A stretch of DNA of 64,000 bases from Lautropia mirabilis (GTDB lineage Bacteria > Pseudomonadota > Gammaproteobacteria > Burkholderiales > Burkholderiaceae_E), in the NCBI RefSeq assembly GCF_900637555.1, contig NZ_LR134378.1, positions 816,001 through 880,000 of the forward strand, in the 5' to 3' direction. Under the pieces are notes generated by a model. It made no database searches. It saw only the letters and a list, made by a program, of their open reading frames with translations, and had not been told where the DNA came from. A program made the position numbers and the translations under genes. Below are positions 44,175 to 53,876 of this stretch, one piece after another; the stretch's first letter is position 1, and each line of letters opens with the position of its first letter.

Positions 44175-46634
44175 TCAGCGCCGCTTGCGACGCCCCTTGC
44201 CGGATCCCTGCTTGCGCCGGGTGCTCCGGGTCTCGGAGGCCTCGGGGGCCTTTCCACCGCGCGGGGAGGTGGCTGATACGTCGGCGGCAGGCGTATCAGC
44301 GTCCGACTTTGGGGGGGCGGATGCTCCTTCGTCGGCAAGGGCCTGGGCCTTGTCGGAGGCTGCGCCCGTGTCCGTGGCAGCGGGTGCATCTGCTGCCTTG
44401 TCGTTGCCGGGTGCAGCCGGGGCATCCGGGGTCACGTTGTTGCCGGATTCGGCAGGGACATCCGAAGCCGTGCTGTTGCTGGCCGCGCCGGGGTTGTCTG
44501 CAGGCGTACTGTTGTCGGCTTTTGCTGGTGCTGCTGGTGCATCCGTTGTCGTGTCATTGCCGGTGACCGCCGTCTCGGCGTCGGTTTTTGCCGTGCTGGA
44601 GTCGGCTGGGCTGGTGCTGTTGCCGGCTTTTGCCGTGTTGTTGTCCGTGACCGGAGCACTGTCCGGCTGGCGGGCAGGGGACGGCGCGGCCTCGGGCGAC
44701 ACGGCCCGGGGAGCGGGCTTTCGGTCTTCCGGGGTTGGAGACGCGTCGGGCACAGTGGCGGGGGCAGCCGTATCCGCAGGAGATGAAGGCTGTGGACTCC
44801 CGTTCATGGCAGGGCCTTCCTGGGCCGGGCGCGGGAGGGCGTCGGCGGGCGTCCGGTCAGCGGCAGCCTGCTGGCTACCGGAACCATCGGCCAAGGACCT
44901 GCCTTTGCCAAAAGGGCGGGTGTCGGGTTCCTGGGCGGGCTCATCCCCTTCCGGCGTGGCCTGGGTGTCCTCGTGCGATGGGGCGCGAGAGGACGCTGCG
45001 GGGCGTGGCGGCGACACCGGGCCGCGGGCGGCCGCAAAGCCGGCGCGTAGGTGAGCGGCGTACTCGGGCTCGTCGGCAGCCTGCTGAGAGGGCTGGGGGT
45101 TGTCGCCGCGGGCTTCGGCCAGATCGGCGGCCAGGGCGATGTTCAGGCGTCGGGCGCCACTGCCCAGGGCGGCCATCGACAGCGCGTTGGGGTAGAGGCG
45201 GATCAGGATCCGCTCCATGGCCAGGGTCAGCTCGGTCTGCAGGGCGCTGGCCAGGGCGTCCGGGCCATAGTTCTGACGCTTGCGCCAGAACTGGGTGAAC
45301 TGATCGTGCTGCTGTGTCAGCACGTCGGTGACGGTCTTTTCCCAGTGGGCGGGGTGTTCGGACTGTGCCCATTCACCCCGGCCCCGGCCGTAGTGGGCCA
45401 CGGCCAGATAGGTCAGCAGGGCAGACTGGATCAGCCGGTTCATCACGGCATCGGTCCAGGTGACGGTGATGGCGTCGATGCCGCGCACCATGTTGTAGCC
45501 CCGGGCCAGACCGGCACCCCCCAGGGCGCCCAGGACGCCACCGGCGATCATGCCGCCTCCCAGGGTGAGGCCCCCGGCCAGCAGGTCGGCTTTCAGGCCC
45601 GCCAGTGCGCCGGTGACGAGTCCGCCCACGACGGCCGCATGGCCTTCATTGAGGTTCTCGGTCACGTCGTAGTGATCGGCCATGCGGCTGAGCACCTCGT
45701 CGGTGGCGTGACCCACCAGCCCGTTGGCTTCGATCAGCTCGTCGGTGGACTGGCGGATGGCGGTGTTGAGACGCTCGGCCAGCTTGGCCATGGCCTGCTG
45801 CTTGGCATCGTCCTGCGGCGAGCGCGAGACGCCCAGCACCTTGCCCACCTCGCGCAGCTGGTCCTTCAGGCTGCTGTTGGGGATGCGTTCGCGGTCCAGC
45901 GCGGTGGCGGCCAGCCGGGTGGCCAGGATGTGCATCGAGCGGTCGAAGGTCTGGCGGCGCTGGTTCTGCCACAAGCGGTTCAGTCGGCCGAAGGCGGGCT
46001 TCTTGGCCTGGAGCAGCAGCGGCTCGACGGCCTGCAGCAGGGCGCCTTCCTGGACCCAGCAGCGGGCAAAGGCATCCAGGGCCAGCACCTGATGGACGTT
46101 GCCGAAGCGGGTGAGGTAGGAGCGCCAGCGGTCGATCTCGGCTTCTTCGGCCTGGTGGCCGGCCGGCGGACCCATCTGGTTCAGCAGCACGATGATGGGC
46201 TTGCCGATCCAGGCCAGGATCTTCATCTCGGGTTCGACGTAGCCGGCATCCTCGGGGTTCTCGGCCGCGTTGACCAGGTACAGCACCACGTCGGCCTCTT
46301 CGCGGACGTTGTGCACGGCCTGCTGGCTGGACCACAGGGCGCGGTCGGCGAAACGGTCCCAGACCTGGCTGACAAACCAGCCGATGGGGCGGTCGGACTG
46401 CAGCAGGCGCCGCGCCAGTCGGGCGCTGTCGCCGAAACCGGGAGTGTCCCACAGGACCAGCTGGTCGCCCTGTGGAGTCTGGGCCAGCTCGAAGCGGTCA
46501 TTGGTGTCGGTGACGTGCGGCTCGTCGCGCACCTCGCCCACGCTCTGCGAGAGCAGGGTGCGAGCAAGGGTGGTCTTGCCGACGTTGGTGTGGGAGACCA
46601 GGCTGAGGGAGATGATGTTGGCGGCGTCGGGCAC
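44175..46634 (-). CDS. GTPase with DUF3482 and a long low-complexity C-terminal tail
   Basis: 819 aa from a GTG at 46634. The N-terminal G domain has P-loop SHTNVGKTT (residues about 14-22), switch II DTPGFGD and a variant G4 LLNQMG. The DUF3482 region follows, with a glycine-rich hydrophobic stretch (GLVTGALAGLKADLLAGGLT) that may insert in the membrane. From about residue 540 to the end the sequence is Ala/Pro/Asp/Thr-rich, disordered, with near-repeats such as DAPAAP, and ends in the basic RRKQGSGKGRRKRR. It pairs with the DUF2868 gene upstream by 24 bp. The cellular role of this pair is unknown. Confidence 0.8.
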   Translation of the reverse strand: MPDAANIISLSLVSHTNVGKTTLARTLLSQSVGEVRDEPHVTDTNDRFELAQTPQGDQLVLWDTPGFGDSARLARRLLQSDRPIGWFVSQVWDRFADRALWSSQQAVHNVREEADVVLYLVNAAENPEDAGYVEPEMKILAWIGKPIIVLLNQMGPPAGHQAEEAEIDRWRSYLTRFGNVHQVLALDAFARCWVQEGALLQAVEPLLLQAKKPAFGRLNRLWQNQRRQTFDRSMHILATRLAATALDRERIPNSSLKDQLREVGKVLGVSRSPQDDAKQQAMAKLAERLNTAIRQSTDELIEANGLVGHATDEVLSRMADHYDVTENLNEGHAAVVGGLVTGALAGLKADLLAGGLTLGGGMIAGGVLGALGGAGLARGYNMVRGIDAITVTWTDAVMNRLIQSALLTYLAVAHYGRGRGEWAQSEHPAHWEKTVTDVLTQQHDQFTQFWRKRQNYGPDALASALQTELTLAMERILIRLYPNALSMAALGSGARRLNIALAADLAEARGDNPQPSQQAADEPEYAAHLRAGFAAARGPVSPPRPAASSRAPSHEDTQATPEGDEPAQEPDTRPFGKGRSLADGSGSQQAAADRTPADALPRPAQEGPAMNGSPQPSSPADTAAPATVPDASPTPEDRKPAPRAVSPEAAPSPARQPDSAPVTDNNTAKAGNSTSPADSSTAKTDAETAVTGNDTTTDAPAAPAKADNSTPADNPGAASNSTASDVPAESGNNVTPDAPAAPGNDKAADAPAATDTGAASDKAQALADEGASAPPKSDADTPAADVSATSPRGGKAPEASETRSTRRKQGSGKGRRKRR

Positions 46635-46658
46635 GGCGATGAGAAAAGCAGAGGTGGA

Positions 46659-48197
46659 TCAGGCGCTGGCGGGCATGGTCCGGGTTGAGGCAGCCAGGAG
46701 GGCGTCCAGGCCGTCCAGGACGTCATGCGCGGGTTCGGCGGCCAGGTCGACAAACAGGGGCTGGACATCGCTGCGGCTGGCCAGGATGCGACGCCAGGCG
46801 TTGCGACGGCTTTCCAGCCGGTCCGAGTCGGCGCCGAAACGGGCACGGAAGCCGCTTTCGTCGACCAGGGCCACCAGGGGCATGCCGGCCGGTACGTGGC
46901 GGGCCAGCGTGGCCAGGAAGGCAGCGTGGTTCTCGGCTTCGGGCGTGGCCGACAGCGAATAGACGGCAGCCGCCAGGCTGGCGCCGTCCAGGCCGGGCAG
47001 CGGTGACTGCAGGTCGTCCTCCCCGCCCAGAGGCAGCGGCGGCTGCAGGCGCAGGGACACGGAACCGCCCAGTGCCTGCTGCAGCAGCCGGGAAAGGCCG
47101 GCCTGGGCCGCATCGCTCAGGTGGTAGCTGTAGGGCAGGGCCCAGGCGACGGCCGCGTCGCCGCGCTGGCTGCGAAGGAGATCCCGGAAGTAGCTCTCAT
47201 CGAGCGACAGCGGAAAGTGAGTGCTCAGTTTCCGTGACTGCTCGCGGGCCCAGAGTGCCAGCAGCAGGCGGGGGATGACCACGATCAGCAGCACGGTCAG
47301 CGTCTGCAGGTGGATCCACTGGGCCGCGTTCTCGCCGGGGTTGTGCGGAAAGCGGATGGCGGCCAGGCCGTTGGCGTCAGGCAGGGCAATGCCGCTGACC
47401 AGGCTGGCGGGGCCCCAGAGCAGGTGCGTAAGGGTCTCGACCTGCTGCGGGTTCAGGAAGGTGCTTTCCCAGCCGGCACGGTATTCCAGCACCAGGCCGT
47501 GCAGATAGAGGCTGGCCAGGGCGCCCAGGGCGAACATCATGGCGCCGCCATGCAGCAATGTGAGTGCTCGCTGACCGTAGAGGGGCGCTGCGGCGTGGAA
47601 CCAGCTGGTGCGGAAGGCGTTGGCCACGCTGCCCTCGCGTGAGCGGCCGATGCGCTTCCAGCCCTGCCCGGTGGCCAGGCGAACGACGTGGCGGCGCAGC
47701 CAGCCGCCGGTGCCGGTCGGCTCCTGATCCTGCGAGGCTGCGGGCCGGGCGTTCTTTCCGGACTTGCCGGCGGCAGCCCCTGTGCGACCGCGGCCCAGCT
47801 TTGCGCGGATGGCGCCAATGGCCAGCACCAGATAGGTGAACAGGTTCCAGGCGATGATCAGCAGCAGCGGCGGGTTGAGGATGTTGATCCGATCGCCGCC
47901 GGCCGAGTCGAGCAGTGCGCCGGCCAGCAGGGCCACCAGCAGCGCCACGGGGGTGAACCAGCCTCGCCATTGCAGGCTGTGCAGCAGGTCACCCAGGGCG
48001 GGCTTGCGGGCAATGAGCCGTTCACAGGCCAGCCGGGCGCGTTCGATGACGAAGGTGCTGCGCTCGGCCTCGGGGCCGGTCTGGCGCAGCGCCTCCTGGC
48101 TGGCGTGAAGGCGGTCTTCGTCGGTCCAGGTGGAAGAAGCCGGCTGGCGCTCGATGGCGCGGACCAGCAGCACCTGCTGTGCGTCGTGTTCAGTCAC
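46659..48197 (-). CDS. DUF2868 membrane protein, partner of the DUF3482 GTPase
   Basis: 512 aa, starting at GTG 48197, which overlaps the gshA stop by 8 bp (translational coupling). After a cytoplasmic N-terminus come membrane segments at about 86-105 (VALLVALLAGALL), 112-130 (LLLIIAWNLFTYLVLAIGAI), a third near 240 (GGAMMFALGALASLYLHGLV) and a fourth near 330 (VLLIVVIPRLLLALWA). A soluble C-terminal domain of about 180 residues follows. DUF2868/DUF3482 neighbours are common in Burkholderiales. Function unknown; a GTPase-controlled membrane complex is a reasonable guess. Confidence 0.78.
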   Translation of the reverse strand: MTEHDAQQVLLVRAIERQPASSTWTDEDRLHASQEALRQTGPEAERSTFVIERARLACERLIARKPALGDLLHSLQWRGWFTPVALLVALLAGALLDSAGGDRINILNPPLLLIIAWNLFTYLVLAIGAIRAKLGRGRTGAAAGKSGKNARPAASQDQEPTGTGGWLRRHVVRLATGQGWKRIGRSREGSVANAFRTSWFHAAAPLYGQRALTLLHGGAMMFALGALASLYLHGLVLEYRAGWESTFLNPQQVETLTHLLWGPASLVSGIALPDANGLAAIRFPHNPGENAAQWIHLQTLTVLLIVVIPRLLLALWAREQSRKLSTHFPLSLDESYFRDLLRSQRGDAAVAWALPYSYHLSDAAQAGLSRLLQQALGGSVSLRLQPPLPLGGEDDLQSPLPGLDGASLAAAVYSLSATPEAENHAAFLATLARHVPAGMPLVALVDESGFRARFGADSDRLESRRNAWRRILASRSDVQPLFVDLAAEPAHDVLDGLDALLAASTRTMPASA

Positions 48198-49782
48198 TGA
48201 TCAGTGGGAAAACCGAGGTGATGTACTGTTGGCGCCATTGCTCGTAGTCGCCGGTGTCGGCGGCTTCGATGTCGGCCTGTTCGATGAAGGATTCCTGCGC
48301 CATGCGGGTGTAGGCCTCGCGCACGTCAGCGGTCAGCGGCAGCGACAGCAGATGCTGGCGGTGGGCCTGCGAACGGGCCAGGGTGAGCGCGGTCAGCGAG
48401 TCCTCCTCGTTGGCAGCCAGCTCGGCAAGCAGTCGCGCCGATGGGGTGGTGTCGGGCGATTCCAGCCGCTGACGGGCCATCTGCAGGGCCGCCGCATAGG
48501 CACCGCCGTGCTCGGGGAAGGCTTCGTCCAGGCGCTCGGCGACCGGCTGAAGGTCCTTCAGCAGCTCCTGGCCCCAGTCCTGCAGCGGACGCAGGCTGCC
48601 ATCACCCTGCTGCAGCGCCAGCCCGGGTTCGCGACCGCGCTGGGCCACGGCGTGCCGGTTGGCGGCCTGGGCGGCCGTGATCTTGGGGCTGTCGGGCGGG
48701 CTGTCGGACAGCAGGCAGTACAGCAGGAAGATGTCGAGGAAGCGGATGGTCTCGGCCGTGATGCCGATGGGGCTGAAGGGATCCAGGTCCATCAGCCGCA
48801 CTTCGACATACTCCACGCCCCGGGCAGCCAGCGCGGCCAGCGGCCGTTCCTTCGGACGGATGGGCTGCTTGGGACGGATGGTGCCGTAGAACTCGTTCTC
48901 GATCTGCAGCAGCGATGTGGACAGCTGCCGGTACTCGCCTTCGTAGAGGATGCCCATCTTCTCGTAGGCGGGATACGGCTGGGTGAGCGCGTCATAGAGC
49001 GATTCGGCGTAGCTCTTGAGGCAGTTGTAGCTGGCGCCGATGCGCGACTGGGCGTCGCTCTGGTAGCCCAGCGGGCCCATGCGCAGCGAGGTGGCATGTG
49101 GCAGGCCCAGGGCATCCCGGCCGAAGCGCTTGAGGATGTGCGGCATGCCCACGGCGAAGCTGCGCTGCACCAGGGGCGAGGCCCCGAAGAGCAGCAGCAG
49201 CAGCCACGAGTGCTGCCGGAAGTTGCGGATGAGCCCGAAGTAGCCCTGGCTGCGGGCGCGCTTGGGGTTCTCGTCGAGCCTCAGACCGGGCATCTGCTGC
49301 AGCAGCGGCCACAGGGTCTGGGGGATGGAGAAGTTGTAGTGCAGCCCGGAGATGGTCTGCATCCGGCTGCCGTAGCGATGCTTCAGGCCGACGCGGTAGA
49401 TGGTCTTGGTCCGGCCGACGAAGGAGCTGCCGTACTGCCCGATGGGAATCTGGTCGTCGGCGGGCAGCGGGCAGGGCATGCTGGTGCACCACAGCGACTC
49501 GCCGTCGATGTCGGCCAGCGTGATCTGGTGGATCTCGGTCAGCTCGGCCAGGCAGGCCTCGATGTCCTCGTGCACGCCGGTGATCAGCTCCACCTGGGAT
49601 TCGCTGAAGTCGGTGGTGATGCGCGGGTGCGTGAGCGGTGCGCCCAGCGCCCGCGGGTGCGGACGCATGGACAGGCTGCCATCGGCCGTGGCACGCAGGC
49701 TTTCTTTTTCCAGGCCGCGGGAGATCCCGCGCAGCGTGGCGGGTTCGATGGCGGACAGGCGGGTTCGCAGTGAATCAGTCAT
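48190..49782 (-). CDS. gshA: Glutamate-cysteine ligase
   Basis: 530 aa from the ATG at 49782 (MTDSLRTRLS). First step of glutathione synthesis. RGISRGLEKESLRAT and HPRITTDFSESQVELITGVH are the proteobacterial type 1 signature (Glu residues binding metal), QTISGLHYNFSIP lies in the active site, and YVEVRLMDLDPFSPIGI is a conserved late block. Cytosolic. It overlaps the DUF2868 gene by 8 bp, so gshA, DUF2868 and the GTPase appear to be one transcript. No strong ribosome-binding site precedes the chosen ATG; a start 30 bp further upstream is possible. Confidence 0.92.
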   Translation of the reverse strand: MTDSLRTRLSAIEPATLRGISRGLEKESLRATADGSLSMRPHPRALGAPLTHPRITTDFSESQVELITGVHEDIEACLAELTEIHQITLADIDGESLWCTSMPCPLPADDQIPIGQYGSSFVGRTKTIYRVGLKHRYGSRMQTISGLHYNFSIPQTLWPLLQQMPGLRLDENPKRARSQGYFGLIRNFRQHSWLLLLLFGASPLVQRSFAVGMPHILKRFGRDALGLPHATSLRMGPLGYQSDAQSRIGASYNCLKSYAESLYDALTQPYPAYEKMGILYEGEYRQLSTSLLQIENEFYGTIRPKQPIRPKERPLAALAARGVEYVEVRLMDLDPFSPIGITAETIRFLDIFLLYCLLSDSPPDSPKITAAQAANRHAVAQRGREPGLALQQGDGSLRPLQDWGQELLKDLQPVAERLDEAFPEHGGAYAAALQMARQRLESPDTTPSARLLAELAANEEDSLTALTLARSQAHRQHLLSLPLTADVREAYTRMAQESFIEQADIEAADTGDYEQWRQQYITSVFPLISD

Positions 49783-49847
49783 ACGGTACAGGTAGTCGTG
49801 CCCAGCCCGCAAAGGGTAGCAGAAAGGGCACAGGTGCGGATACCGGG

Positions 49848-51181
49848 TCAGCCGCCGTTACGGAACACTTGCGCAGGAAGCCAGGTGCTCAGCTCGGGGA
49901 AGGCCATGACGATGCCCAGGCCGATGAGCTGCAGTGCCACGAAGGGGACTGCACCCCGATAGATCATCCCCGTGGTGACGCTGGCCGGTGCCACGCCGCG
50001 CAGGTAGATCAGCGAGAAGCCGAACGGGGGCGTCATGAAGCTGGTCTGCAGGTTGATGCCCACCAGCACGCCCAGCCAGACCGGGTCGACATCCATGCCC
50101 AGCAGCACCGGCGCGGTGATCGGGATAATGATGAAGATCACCTCGAAGGTGTCAAGCACGAAGCCCAGCAGGAACATCACCAGCTGCGGAAGACGATGGA
50201 AAAGACCGCAGCGCCCAGCAGCAGGGTGAACACCATGGAGGTGATGGTGGCCGTGGACAGGCAGGCCTGCTGCAGCATGCGCAGGCTGAAGCGACCCTTG
50301 ATGGCAATGAGCAGCAGCGCGCCGACCGAACCCACGGAGGCGGCTTCGGTGGGGGTGGCGATGCCGCCCAGGATGGAACCTAGAACGGCCAGGATCAGCG
50401 CCAGGGGCGGCAGCAGGGCAGTGACGATCTCGCGGCCCAGACCGTGGCCGCCTTCTTCGCGCTGGAAGGGCGTGGCGGGGCAGGACTTGGGGTCGAAGAT
50501 GGCCTTGCCGGCCATGTAGAGCATGTACAGCCCCACCAGCACGGCACTGGGCAGAATGGCGCCCACGAACAGGTCACCCACCGAGACCGGGGTGGGGGCG
50601 AAGTTGCCCTTGGACATCTGCACCTGGGCGTTGATGCCCGAGAGCATGTCGCCCATGAAGATGAGGATGGTGGACGGCGGGATGATCTGGCCCAGCGTGC
50701 CCGAGGCGGCGATCACGCCGGCACCCAGCTTGGGGTCATAGCCGGCGCGCAGCATGGCGGGCAGGCTGATGAGGCCCATGGTGACGACGGTGGCGCCCAC
50801 CACGCCGGTGGAGGCGGCCAGCAGGGCGCCCACGATGATGACCGAGAAGCCCAGGCCACCCCGGACGTTGCCGAAGAGCCTCCCCATGGTGGTGAGCAGG
50901 GCCTCGGCAATGCCCGATCGTTCGAGCAGCACCCCCATGAAGATGAAGAGCGGCACGGCCACCAGCACCTCGCTGGACATGAAGCCCACGTAGCGTGAGG
51001 CGAGTGCGCCGAAGTTGGAGAAGTCGAAGATCTCGAAGTACCAGCCGATGGCGGCGATCATCAGCGAGGTGCCGGCCAGTGTGTAGGCAACCGGGAAGCC
51101 CAGCGCCAGCACGAAGATGATGCCGAAGAACAGGGTGCCAGCGAGGATCTCGCCCAGCAGGATCGGATCCATTTCCATCAT
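49848..51181 (-). pseudogene. dctM: TRAP transporter large permease (DctM), broken by a deletion/frameshift
   Basis: The N-terminal frame (50177-51181, 334 aa) encodes the multi-helix DctM core, with IIVGALLAASTGVVGATVVT and SGTLGQIIPPSTILIFMGDM. It then ends AAVFSIVFRSW and a TGA. The C-terminal part (49848-50180) continues in another frame from MFLLGFVLDTFEVIF to the end. In intact relatives about 25-30 residues (beginning GLGGD) separate VFR from the FLLGF segment; they are missing. A deletion of a non-multiple of three at the junction cttccgcagctggtgatg explains both facts. Unless it is a sequencing error, the transporter is inactive. Confidence 0.8.
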
Positions 51182-51747
51182 GCAGCCTCCTGGTGGGCGT
51201 GATCGTGGGTCTGGTAGCGCAGGTGGGCGGGCAGCAGGGTGTCACGGCCGGCCAGCGTCAGGATGCTGCGGCACAGCATGGCCAGGCCCTGCAGCGCGGT
51301 CAGCACCACAAAGACCAGGATGAAGGTCTTCAGGATGTAGAAGCCGGGCATGCCGCCGGTGTTGGGCGAGCCCTCGTGCAGCCGCCACGCGCGCTGCACA
51401 TAGGGCAGGGCGTAGGTCCAGACCAGCAGGCAGAAGGGCAGCAGGCAGGTCAGCACGCCAAACAGGTCGTGCCAGGCCTTCTGGCGGTTGGAGACACGGC
51501 GATAGAAGATGTCGACGCGCACGTGCTCGTCACGCATCAGGGCATAGGCGCTCAGGGCCATGAACATGGCGCCGCTCAGCCAGACGTACAGATCCTGCAT
51601 CCAGATCTGCGAGGTGGAAAAGAGGTAGCGCTCCACCACGACGGTGAAGCAGACCAGCACGATGCCCAGGGAGAGCCAGGAGAACACCTGGCCCACCAGC
51701 CGGTTGATGGCGCTGATGAAGATCGTATAGCTTGCGAGAGCCCGCAT
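51178..51747 (-). CDS. dctQ: TRAP transporter small permease (DctQ)
   Basis: 189 aa with four membrane helices, e.g. VFSWLSLGIVLVCFTVVVER and WLSGAMFMALSAYALMRDEH, the latter followed by the DctQ-typical VRVDIFYRR motif. It overlaps the large-subunit start by 4 bp (ATGA), as in intact dctQM pairs. It forms the membrane complex with DctM. It lies 232 bp downstream of dctP with a hairpin in the gap. The ribosome-binding site is AGGACAG. Confidence 0.85.
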   Translation of the reverse strand: MRALASYTIFISAINRLVGQVFSWLSLGIVLVCFTVVVERYLFSTSQIWMQDLYVWLSGAMFMALSAYALMRDEHVRVDIFYRRVSNRQKAWHDLFGVLTCLLPFCLLVWTYALPYVQRAWRLHEGSPNTGGMPGFYILKTFILVFVVLTALQGLAMLCRSILTLAGRDTLLPAHLRYQTHDHAHQEAA

Positions 51748-51932
51748 GGGAGCTGTCCTGGAGGAAAGACGTGAAGATAGGAGGAAGAGGGCGGCAGCCC
51801 CGCCACGGAGCGGGCAGGGCGACGCGATGGCGCTGCGACAGTCGGTCGTCAGGCGACCGGGCCGGTGGAATGATACCGGTGCGGAGAGTGTCGCTGCCGG
51901 CGGGGCCGCGAGATGGCGGCCCGGAACGCACG

Positions 51933-51963
51933 GGCGCCGGACGGACGGATGCCGGCCGGCGCC
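51933..51963 (-). other. Hairpin between dctP and dctQ
   Basis: ggcgccgg (51933-51940) pairs with ccggcgcc (51956-51963), 17 bp past the dctP stop. There is no T-tract. Such intercistronic hairpins usually protect the dctP message so the binding protein is made in excess. The rest of the 232-bp gap holds no gene. Confidence 0.4.
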
Positions 51964-51979
51964 GCGGGGTGGGCCCGTG

Positions 51980-53077
51980 TCACTTCAGGCTGAAGTACTT
52001 GGTGCGGGCCTCGATGAACGGCTGATCGGTCCCTTCGGTCTTCTGGCGAAGCAGGTTGAACGAGGTGATGAAGTGTTCGGCCGTCTTCTTGGTGAGCGGG
52101 TCCTTGCTGTCACGCATCTCCAGGATCAGCTCGCGGGCATACTGGCCGCCCTTCTCGAAGATCTCGTCGGGGAAGCGCTGGACCTTGACGCCATGCTTGC
52201 CCACGAGCGTGTCGAGCGCGCGCGGGTCGTTGGCCGCGTAGGTGGCGTACATGCTGTCGTACTCGGCCTGGCAGGCGGCGCGGACGATCTCCTGCAGGTC
52301 CTTGGACAGGGCCTGGAACTTCTCCTTGCTCACCACCAGCTCGGGGGCCTGGGCCGGCTCGGTGAAGCTGGGGATGTAGTAGTTCTTGGTGATCTGATAG
52401 AGACCCAGCGCCAGGTCGTTGTAGGGACCGACGAACTCGGCGGCATCCAGCGTGCCGGTCTGCATGGCCTGGAAGATGTCGCCGGCGGCCAGGTTCATCA
52501 CCGACACGCCCATCTTCTGCCAGACCTGGCCACCCAGGCCGGGCGCACGCATGCGCAGGCCCTTCACGTCGGCCACGGACTTGAGTTCCTTGCGGAACCA
52601 GCCGCCGGCCTGAACGCTGGTGTTGCCGGCCAGGAAGCCCTGCACGCCGAACTGGTCATAGACCTCGTCCCACAGCGCCTGGGCGCCCATGACGTTGACC
52701 CAGGCCGACATCTCGGAAGCCGTCATGCCGTAGGGCACGCCGGTGAAGAAGGCCAGGGCCGGGCTCTTGTTCATCCAGTAATAGGCGGCGCCGTGGCTCA
52801 TTTCGGCCGTGCCTTCGATGACGGCATCCAGCGCCTGCAGGGCCGGCACCATCTCGCCGGCAGCATAGACCTTGACCGTGAGCTTGCCACCGGACATCTC
52901 GGTGATGCGCCGGGCCAGGCTCTCGGCGCTGGTCCCGATGCCGGGGAAGTTCTTGGGCCAGCAGGTGACCATCCGCCATTGCTTGCGGCCTTGCGAGATG
53001 GCGGGGGCAGCCAGGGTGGCACTGCCGGCAGCGACGCCGGCGGCGACGCTGGCCTTCAGGGCGGAGCGACGATCCAT
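51980..53077 (-). CDS. dctP: TRAP transporter substrate-binding protein (DctP, TakP-like)
   Basis: 365 aa from the ATG at 53077, with AAGGAC upstream. The signal peptide MDRRSALKASVAAGVAAG...PAIS has a twin-arginine-like start (DRRSALK), so Tat export is possible. The mature protein reads QWRMVTCWPKNFPGIGTSAE, then GTAEMSHGAAYYWMNKSPAL and LDAAEFVGPYNDLALGL, the pattern of the 2-oxo-acid/lactate-binding TakP subgroup, including the conserved Arg in GLRMRAPG. Substrate assignment to keto acids or lactate is inference from family. It remains intact although its partner dctM is broken. Confidence 0.85.
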   Translation of the reverse strand: MDRRSALKASVAAGVAAGSATLAAPAISQGRKQWRMVTCWPKNFPGIGTSAESLARRITEMSGGKLTVKVYAAGEMVPALQALDAVIEGTAEMSHGAAYYWMNKSPALAFFTGVPYGMTASEMSAWVNVMGAQALWDEVYDQFGVQGFLAGNTSVQAGGWFRKELKSVADVKGLRMRAPGLGGQVWQKMGVSVMNLAAGDIFQAMQTGTLDAAEFVGPYNDLALGLYQITKNYYIPSFTEPAQAPELVVSKEKFQALSKDLQEIVRAACQAEYDSMYATYAANDPRALDTLVGKHGVKVQRFPDEIFEKGGQYARELILEMRDSKDPLTKKTAEHFITSFNLLRQKTEGTDQPFIEARTKYFSLK

Positions 53078-53171
53078 TATGTAAGAGTCCTTGTTCTTTG
53101 ACGGGCATTGTTGCAGGCCGGGTACCGGCCGAAACATGGAATCCGTGCCGGAGGCGCCACAATGCTGAATG

Positions 53172-53876
53172 TTAGCCGACGGCAGGAGGCTTTTCATCGG
53201 GGCTTTCCAGCCCCGGGGCCTGCCACTGGCGGCTCAGGCGGCGCCAGCCTTCGGGGCCCAGCGCCTGCAGGCGGGCGATGTTGTTCTCGAAGATGCGGTC
53301 GGTGTCCTCGCCCCAGGCGGCCACGGCGCGGTCGATGCTGGTCTCGCGCAGCAGGTGCAGCGTGGGCCAGGGCGACTGGTTGGTGGCGTTCTCGATGTCG
53401 TCGACGGCCGTGCCCGCAAACTGGTAGTGGGGATGGAAGCTGGCGATCTGCACCGTGCCGTTCAGGTCCAGCTCGGTCAGCAGGGCTTCGGCCATGTCCA
53501 GGAAGTCGTTGAATTCCAGGAAGTCGGACAGCATGCGGGGGCACACCAGCAGGCTGGTCTCGATCTCGGTTTCCGGGGCGTCCAGCAGGCGCTTCAGTTC
53601 AGTCCGCAGATCCTCCAGCAGTGCCAGCGGTTCGGTGGCCTCGCTGACCTGGATGTGCAGCCGCTCCTTCTTCAGCACGGCGTTGGCGAAGGGGCACAGG
53701 TTCAGGCCGACGACGGCCTTCTCCACCCAGAGGCGGGTGGCGGCAAGGACGGTCGCCGGGTCGGGAACGACGCCCGCTGCCGGCGTGCCGTTGGCAGGCC
53801 GGGGGCTGTCCGTTGCGGTCGCGCGGTTCTGGGCGGCATGGAAGGGGCAGCCGGTAGGGGGTGATGAATGGGACAT
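53172..53876 (-). CDS. DUF1415-family protein
   Basis: 234 aa from the ATG at 53876 (MSHSSPPTG). The DUF1415 core starts at about residue 48 with TRLWVEKAVVGLNLCPFANA, an invariant block of the family, then LLVCPRMLSDFLEFNDFLDM and ASFHPHYQFAG, and the C-terminal SPWPTLHLLRETSIDRAV. No enzyme activity is established for the family. No signal peptide. The first 45 residues are Ala/Pro-rich and probably disordered. It is divergent from the glyoxalase-fold gene. Confidence 0.8.
   Translation of the reverse strand: MSHSSPPTGCPFHAAQNRATATDSPRPANGTPAAGVVPDPATVLAATRLWVEKAVVGLNLCPFANAVLKKERLHIQVSEATEPLALLEDLRTELKRLLDAPETEIETSLLVCPRMLSDFLEFNDFLDMAEALLTELDLNGTVQIASFHPHYQFAGTAVDDIENATNQSPWPTLHLLRETSIDRAVAAWGEDTDRIFENNIARLQALGPEGWRRLSRQWQAPGLESPDEKPPAVG

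Noticed and set aside
50165-50185. Programmed frameshift in dctM
   Set aside because: About 25-30 conserved residues are also missing at the junction; a simple frameshift site would not remove them.
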